Assembly (NCBI GenBank): GCA_947652115.1
Contig: OX393573.1
Location: forward strand, 15,953,597-16,017,596
Direction: 5' to 3'
Origin: Blastomussa wellsi
Taxonomy: Eukaryota > Cnidaria > Anthozoa > Scleractinia > Plerogyridae
Length of the DNA: 64,000 nt
The notes beneath the pieces were generated by a model. It did not search any database, was not told the DNA's origin, and saw nothing but the letters and a program-made list of their open reading frames with translations. The position numbers were made by a program, and so were the translations under genes. Shown one piece after another: positions 61,001-64,000 of this stretch (position 1 is its first letter; the number at the start of each line of letters is the position of its first letter).

Positions 61001-61590
61001 ACAAGCTTTACCCGATGAGTTCAAAGAGCTGCCGCTAATGGCAGTTCAAGGATGTCTTCATGGTATGTAATGAGGGGAATTTAGACTACAGCATGTTGCA
61101 TTTCACAGAAAGTCGTTCAAATGTAGCAATTAACTTCCAAATCCACGAGAAAGTGGTCCCCTCGACCTCCCTCTCACATTTTTTTATGATCCACCTGTCC
61201 CCTCCCTTCCCTATACGGTAAGAGAAGACAACTTACAAGAAATGATGTTAAAATATTGAGATCAGTGAACTTGCGAGCGAAAAACGTTTCTGCGTAAGTG
61301 GTAATGTGTGAAATGAAACCGCATTTCTTTTATTCTCCCGTGTAGGGGTGGAGCCAGTAGGAGCCGACCTGGCCGAGTGGTCCCAGGAGGCCGTGCGGCG
61401 GTTTCAGGAGCTAACGGCTGACAAGAAATTAGTCGCAAAGCCAAGAGGTGTGGCAAATCACAGCCGTTCAACAAACGAAGAAACAAAAATTTCACTTGAA
61501 CTTTACGACACGTCGGCAGGAAGTGAAGACGTGTCGGTCGCTGATGTGTTGGCCAACGAAGGTTTGGCGAGAAAAATAAACGAAACGTGA
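41830..61590 (+). CDS. TDRD7: LOTUS- and multi-Tudor-domain germ-granule protein (TDRD7/TDRD5 class)
   Basis: Exons read in phase: 41830-42529, 44178-44225, 45373-45522, 45681-45709, 46092-46225, 46518-46563, 47300-47342, 47621-47678, 48377-48494, 49394-49660, 49952-50039, 50251-50506, 50744-50847, 50975-51075, 51752-51812, 52527-52729, 53251-53360, 53680-53803, 54611-54739, 54968-55084, 56453-56557, 56896-56928, 57386-57442, 57588-57730, 58652-58847, 59601-59660, 60107-60223, 60945-61062, 61346-61590: 1319 residues. LOTUS 1 is at about 4-72, LOTUS 2 at about 300-369. Tudor cores: SWYRA/VDFGN (469-495), LWYRV/MDYGD (757-780), AWYRA/VDYGN (948-972), TWYRA/ADYGD (1185-1209). An Arg/Pro-rich linker (about 95-150) and a Ser/Thr tract near 590-640 separate them. 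LOTUS domains bind Vasa-type helicases and RNA; Tudor domains bind methylarginine on Piwi proteins. The architecture is closest to TDRD7, which has three of each in vertebrates; the symbol is provisional. AATAAA follows near 62168. Confidence 0.9.
43583..43790 (+). repeat. dispersed repeat, uninterrupted copy
   Basis: Matches 9586-9686 plus 10324-10435 and shows the pre-insertion site (GGTGGCTGTTTTGAGTGAC) for the 9687 transposon. Preceded by a SINE-body fragment (CAAGAACACAATGCAATG). Confidence 0.65.
44724..44816 (+). repeat. hammerhead-like Penelope-type repeat, single copy
   Basis: Third copy of the 31557 repeat, starting TTCGACGAAGGGCTAACGC and ending in the GTTGATAAAACCAA palindrome region. 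Intron of the LOTUS-Tudor gene. Confidence 0.6.
46738..46942 (-). mobile_element. tRNA-derived SINE, near full length
   Basis: Minus-strand head with B-box GGTTCGAGCCC and A-box-like TGGTTAGCG at the right end. Body words (AAGAACACAATGCA complement context, GGTACCCATTTATACACC, GATGGGATGCAAGTCC) are shared with copies at 47098 and 62998. Confidence 0.75.
47098..47252 (-). mobile_element. tRNA-derived SINE, internally deleted copy
   Basis: Same family and orientation as 46738-46942: GATGGGATGCTAGTCCATC at one end, AAGAACACAATGCAGT in the body, and a decayed tRNA head. It lacks the GGTACCCATTT segment. Confidence 0.7.
47855..47957. repeat. foldback repeat
   Basis: Inverted arms share TGTGTGAACC, GGTATGCA and flanking T/A runs around a loop of about 25 bp. 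Intron of the LOTUS-Tudor gene. Confidence 0.65.
48535..48841 (+). mobile_element. tRNA-derived SINE ending in an (ATT)n microsatellite
   Basis: A-box TGGCCTAGTGGTC, a TTGTAAT anticodon-like loop and B-box GGTTCAAGTCC form the head (48541-48610). The body ends TGACACTTAAATAAAGTT followed by about 14 ATT units (48799-48841). The same tail precedes the microsatellite at 57900. Confidence 0.78.
51202..51489. mobile_element. foldback element, arms of about 120 bp
   Basis: Left arm starts TTCTCGTCCC and the right arm ends GGGGACGAGAATG; both contain GTGGCTCTGGGGACACATGA and CCAATCA. Terminal sequence relates it to 61833-61973. No target duplication seen. Confidence 0.75.
55488..55816 (+). repeat. 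65-bp direct repeats bounding a tRNA-like insert
   Basis: GGCAAATGAGGGTGATG through GACGAGTTTATCAAC occurs at 55488-55552 and 55748-55816, 260 bp apart, enclosing the tRNA-like segment. Either a satellite-like repeat unit or long duplicated flanks. Confidence 0.8.
55584..55660 (-). repeat. tRNA-like (Thr-GGT-like) SINE head
   Basis: Gene-sense acceptor GAGTTCT/GGGACTC pairs over 7 bp, and D-arm GCTC/GAGC and T-arm with B-box GGTTCGATTCC are good. The anticodon loop CCGGTGT has C33 and the stem has a mismatch, like the copy at 11214. I call it a tRNA-derived repeat. Confidence 0.6.
55972..56105. repeat. foldback repeat with GGGGAATATTGGCC core
   Basis: Inverted arms share TACTGGGGAATATTGGCC and, outside it, CTTACTAA/TTAGTAAG. 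Intron of the LOTUS-Tudor gene. Confidence 0.7.
57888..58365 (+). repeat. long (GATT)n microsatellite after a SINE-type tail
   Basis: About 460 bp of TTGA/GATC tetranucleotide variants directly follow TGACACTTGAATAAAGTT, the same 3' tail as the SINE at 48535. Internal higher-order repeats (for example GATATATTGATTGATTGG twice) indicate secondary expansion. Confidence 0.9.
60359..60703. repeat. nested inverted and direct repeats
   Basis: GTTGAGTTGTTTCAAATAAT (about 60360) recurs inverted near 60620-60650. GAAGCAATTGGGAAACGTT with AACACCTCAT (about 60523) recurs directly at about 60660. Confidence 0.7.
60703..60840 (+). repeat. (TTCG)n/(GCTTCCGTGC) microsatellite
   Basis: Alternating TTCGTTCG and TGCTTCCGTGCG blocks in the last third of the LOTUS-Tudor gene, about 100 bp before the 60945 exon. 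Confidence 0.9.
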
Positions 61591-61832
61591 AGGACATGCC
61601 TGAAGAAAGGAAAGGAGATGAAAACGGCTCCGTGAAATTATTTTGCTGCTGTCTTTGAAGAGGCGGGTAACTGGCAGTTGTAGTACGCAACGTCTTCTTT
61701 ATCAAGATAGGGAAATATTGACAGCTTTGAGTTGCGTTGTCTCGCTCACCAGGACCACGCTATGATTCAAGAAAGGACAGTGAAGCTTGAAGTGCCGTGC
61801 TTCGATAGTTCAAGAAGATAATATGCCTTGTG

Positions 61833-61973
61833 CATTCTCGTTCCCAGTGGCCGCGATCCTTTTGGTCAGCACCACAGAACGAGTTCTCTGCGCATGCTCA
61901 CAAGCTGGGGGTGGCCAGAGGTCGTAATTCTTGGTGCTGACCAAAAGGATCGCGGCCTCTGGGGACGAGAATG
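61833..61973. mobile_element. Mutator-like MITE with 9-bp target duplication
   Basis: Inverted ends of about 40 bp (CATTCTCGTTCCCAG, GCGATCCTTTTGGTCAGCAC) bound 141 bp. TGCCTTGTG flanks both sides (61824-61832, 61974-61982). A 9-bp duplication is typical of the Mutator superfamily. It lies in the LOTUS-Tudor 3' UTR region. Confidence 0.82.
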
Positions 61974-62021
61974 TGCCTTGTGGTGTCCGTGGCAGCCGTT
62001 ATTTTGGTCGCCACGCAACGT

Positions 62022-62106
62022 ATAGCCTCCTACGCAGACGTCCTTTTGCGCATCACGCAAGGAATTTTGCGTGACGACGAGCACAAGAACATCTGCGCAG
62101 GAGGCC
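62022..62106. mobile_element. Mutator-like MITE with 9-bp target duplication
   Basis: Ends ATAGCCTCCTACGCAGACGT and ATCTGCGCAGGAGGCC, flanked by ACGCAACGT (62013-62021, 62107-62115). Same family as 8494-8606. Confidence 0.82.
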
Positions 62107-62115
62107 ACGCAACGT

Positions 62116-64000
62116 GACTACACGAAATCATCAGGTGGATGTAAGTGTGTAGTAGCGTTGCGTGACGAATAAAGTAACGCGTGCAACGGAGAGAATGCAT
62201 GTTCTTCAAACTTTTATATGCTCGTTTGAAATGAAAATTCTCATTTATTGTGCAGATGGACATTTGGTCGGCCTGTCCGAGCCTATTCCCTATAAAAGTT
62301 TATTTGTTTCCATGTGTTCGGCAAAAATAAGGTTTTTAATTAATAGAGATTGATGCCTGCATTAAACAACGTTTCTCTTTGCTTGACAAGAATCTTCAAA
62401 TTGAGCTTACCCTGGTTAATTAGTAACTTAATAAATAATCAATTTATTTCTGTAATAGGCTGCTTCTGCTTATATGCTGTCACATTTTCAATAGGAAATC
62501 TCTCGCTGAACCTTTCAAACGAAAATATACTTACACGATCATCATTCCATCATTATGGTATGGAAGGCTTTTGCTTCAGACCTTAGATTTGAACAGTGAG
62601 GACCGTTAGAAAAGACTATTCGAGTCGAGAGTGTCGATTGGCTTTTAAGTTCTCCTGCTGTTGTCTTCTATTTTCTGTTATATGCCTTGGGAGAGTTGGG
62701 ATTTTTATCAAGGTCTTTGTCTTGAGATGATCAAGTGTGTCATTCTGATTACCTTTCTGCTCGAAGGTGTTATAAAGAGGTACTGAAAAGTTATAAATTA
62801 ATCAGAGTTGTAATCGAAGACTCGGTATTTTAATTTGATCAGTTTGTATTTATAGCCAACGTTTGGTAAAGAATTAAAGCATGTCGCTGGCTTTTATAGT
62901 TATTCTTTATTGTGTTGTTAGTTTGTTTTCGCTTTGTGGGACACATCGTATTTGAGGGCGAATTGCTTCGTGGCGACAGAGCGACAGAGTATTTCTACTC
63001 CCCCATGGATGGAATGCTAGTCCATCGCAAGGTTACCCCCAGCAGTAAATTCGCCAGTACCCATTTTTCAACTTGGTGAAATTCAGGCACTGTGACTTTT
63101 TCAAGAACACAATGAAACGAACGCAAAATGGCGCTAAAACTGCGAACAGCTTTAGAAGCGGTTTTCACGGAATGGTCGCGCTTCGGTCAGTTAAAACTTC
63201 CTCTCTACCATTTGTTCTTAATTCCATCAAGTATGGATTGCGGTAAGAGCTCTTTGGTTCTTGATCCCTCTCTCTTCCGCCCACAGGTAATGAGTCATGT
63301 ACGCCTCACCAGGCGTCCCGTTCACACGCGATCTGCCAAACATCTTTGCTCGCCAGACAAAATCAAGCTAAAACACGAAGGTACTATAATTCATATCAGT
63401 GCACCAATAATATAGATACCTCGGATCTATCGCGTGTTGTTCAAACCTAAACTGAGAGAGATGTTAACTTCCGACAGATTAATCTTTTAATCTGCCTGAT
63501 CTTGCCTTAGACTGCCCTTTAGCAGGATATTTTTGGCATCCTGTTTATTTATCCACGTTCTAGATTAAACGACCTTTTCGTTTCTAATGTTAAAAAATCA
63601 CTCGATTTGTAAATAAGCGGAGAAAGATGTGCTTTTACACTGGGGAGGTTTAAGACACCACTGATTTTGTAATCTTACAAACATGCCTTAATTTCACGAA
63701 AGACTTAGCAGTATAGACCGTTCACAGCCTCTCTATTTTATCAGCGCAAAAGTAAGGGAGAAAAAGAGTTCACGAAAAGCTTACCGGGCGGGAGCAAGCG
63801 ATTGTACTGGCGTCCAGTTCCTTCGCGACCCTATCTGGACGGGAAGAAGAGAGACCCTGGAAATTAACGAGGTTGTATTTGTACTAAGTAAAAAACAGTA
63901 GACTTATCCCCACGGCAAGGAGAAGAGATTGAAACAGAAATAAAATAAGATGAAGAAAAGTAGAATATATACAGCAGGGCTTGGCAGGGCTTCACACTTG
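62116..64000. other. 3' flank of the LOTUS-Tudor gene and intergenic DNA
   Basis: AATAAAG near 62168 is a likely polyadenylation signal. Apart from the SINE at 62998 no feature is supported. The 95-codon frame at 63128-63415 begins inside repeat-flanking DNA and shows no family. A GAGAGACCCTGG/ACGAGGTTG word near 63850 relates to the 23633 hairpin. Confidence 0.5.
62998..63118 (-). mobile_element. tRNA-derived SINE, headless copy
   Basis: Body shared with 46738-46942: GATGGAATGCTAGTCCATCG, GCCAGTACCCATTTTTCAAC and AAGAACACAATGAAACG. The tRNA head is missing. Confidence 0.65.

Noticed and set aside
63128..63415. 95-codon plus-strand frame next to a SINE
   Set aside because: Starts at the SINE edge and has no family resemblance or splice context.

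Overview
The window is animal nuclear DNA, most likely from an anthozoan cnidarian such as a stony coral. The reasons are intron-rich genes with GT-AG junctions, single-exon replication-dependent histone genes with 3' stem-loops, small dispersed transposons and tRNA-like SINEs of kinds common in coral genomes, and protein families (RhoBTB, LOTUS/Tudor, MGST1, CRAL-TRIO) typical of metazoans. The organism call is inference; no species marker is visible.

Layout. 0-3 kb: the first coding exon of an unidentified minus-strand gene shares a short promoter with an intronless DHX35-type DEAH-box RNA helicase (+). 4-6.5 kb: a three-exon CRAL-TRIO lipid-transfer protein (-) whose 3' end is an 89-bp tandem duplication. 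8.7-14.3 kb: a five-exon RhoBTB gene (+) with an overlapping uORF and transposons in its introns. 14.3-21.9 kb: gene-poor, with a minisatellite and one CRE/TATA promoter upstream of a 72-residue one-pass membrane ORF. 21.9-24.2 kb: a three-exon microsomal glutathione S-transferase 1 homologue (+).

25-35.7 kb: a histone cluster arranged as a large palindrome. The order is H2B(-) H2A(+) H4(-) H3(+) | H1(+) | H3(-) H4(+) H2A(-) H2B(+). Both arms encode identical core histones, H1 is the single gene in the centre, every gene has a 3' stem-loop, and a shared GGATTTCGATCC element sits between CCAAT and TATA in the H2A/H2B promoters. A truncated second MGST1 copy follows at 36.2 kb.

37.0-41.35 kb: ribosomal protein S8 (-), seven exons, with an intronic box C/D snoRNA candidate and three transposon insertions. 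It is divergently paired, across about 480 bp, with a very long germline-type LOTUS-Tudor gene (41.8-61.6 kb, +, about 30 exons, 1319 residues reconstructed in frame, two LOTUS and four Tudor domains; TDRD7/TDRD5 class). The introns of this gene hold SINEs, foldback elements and long microsatellites. 61.6-64 kb is a repeat-bearing flank without a recognised gene.

Multi-exon genes were assembled by reading splice sites and checking phase at each junction. Exon coordinates are given in the evidence fields.
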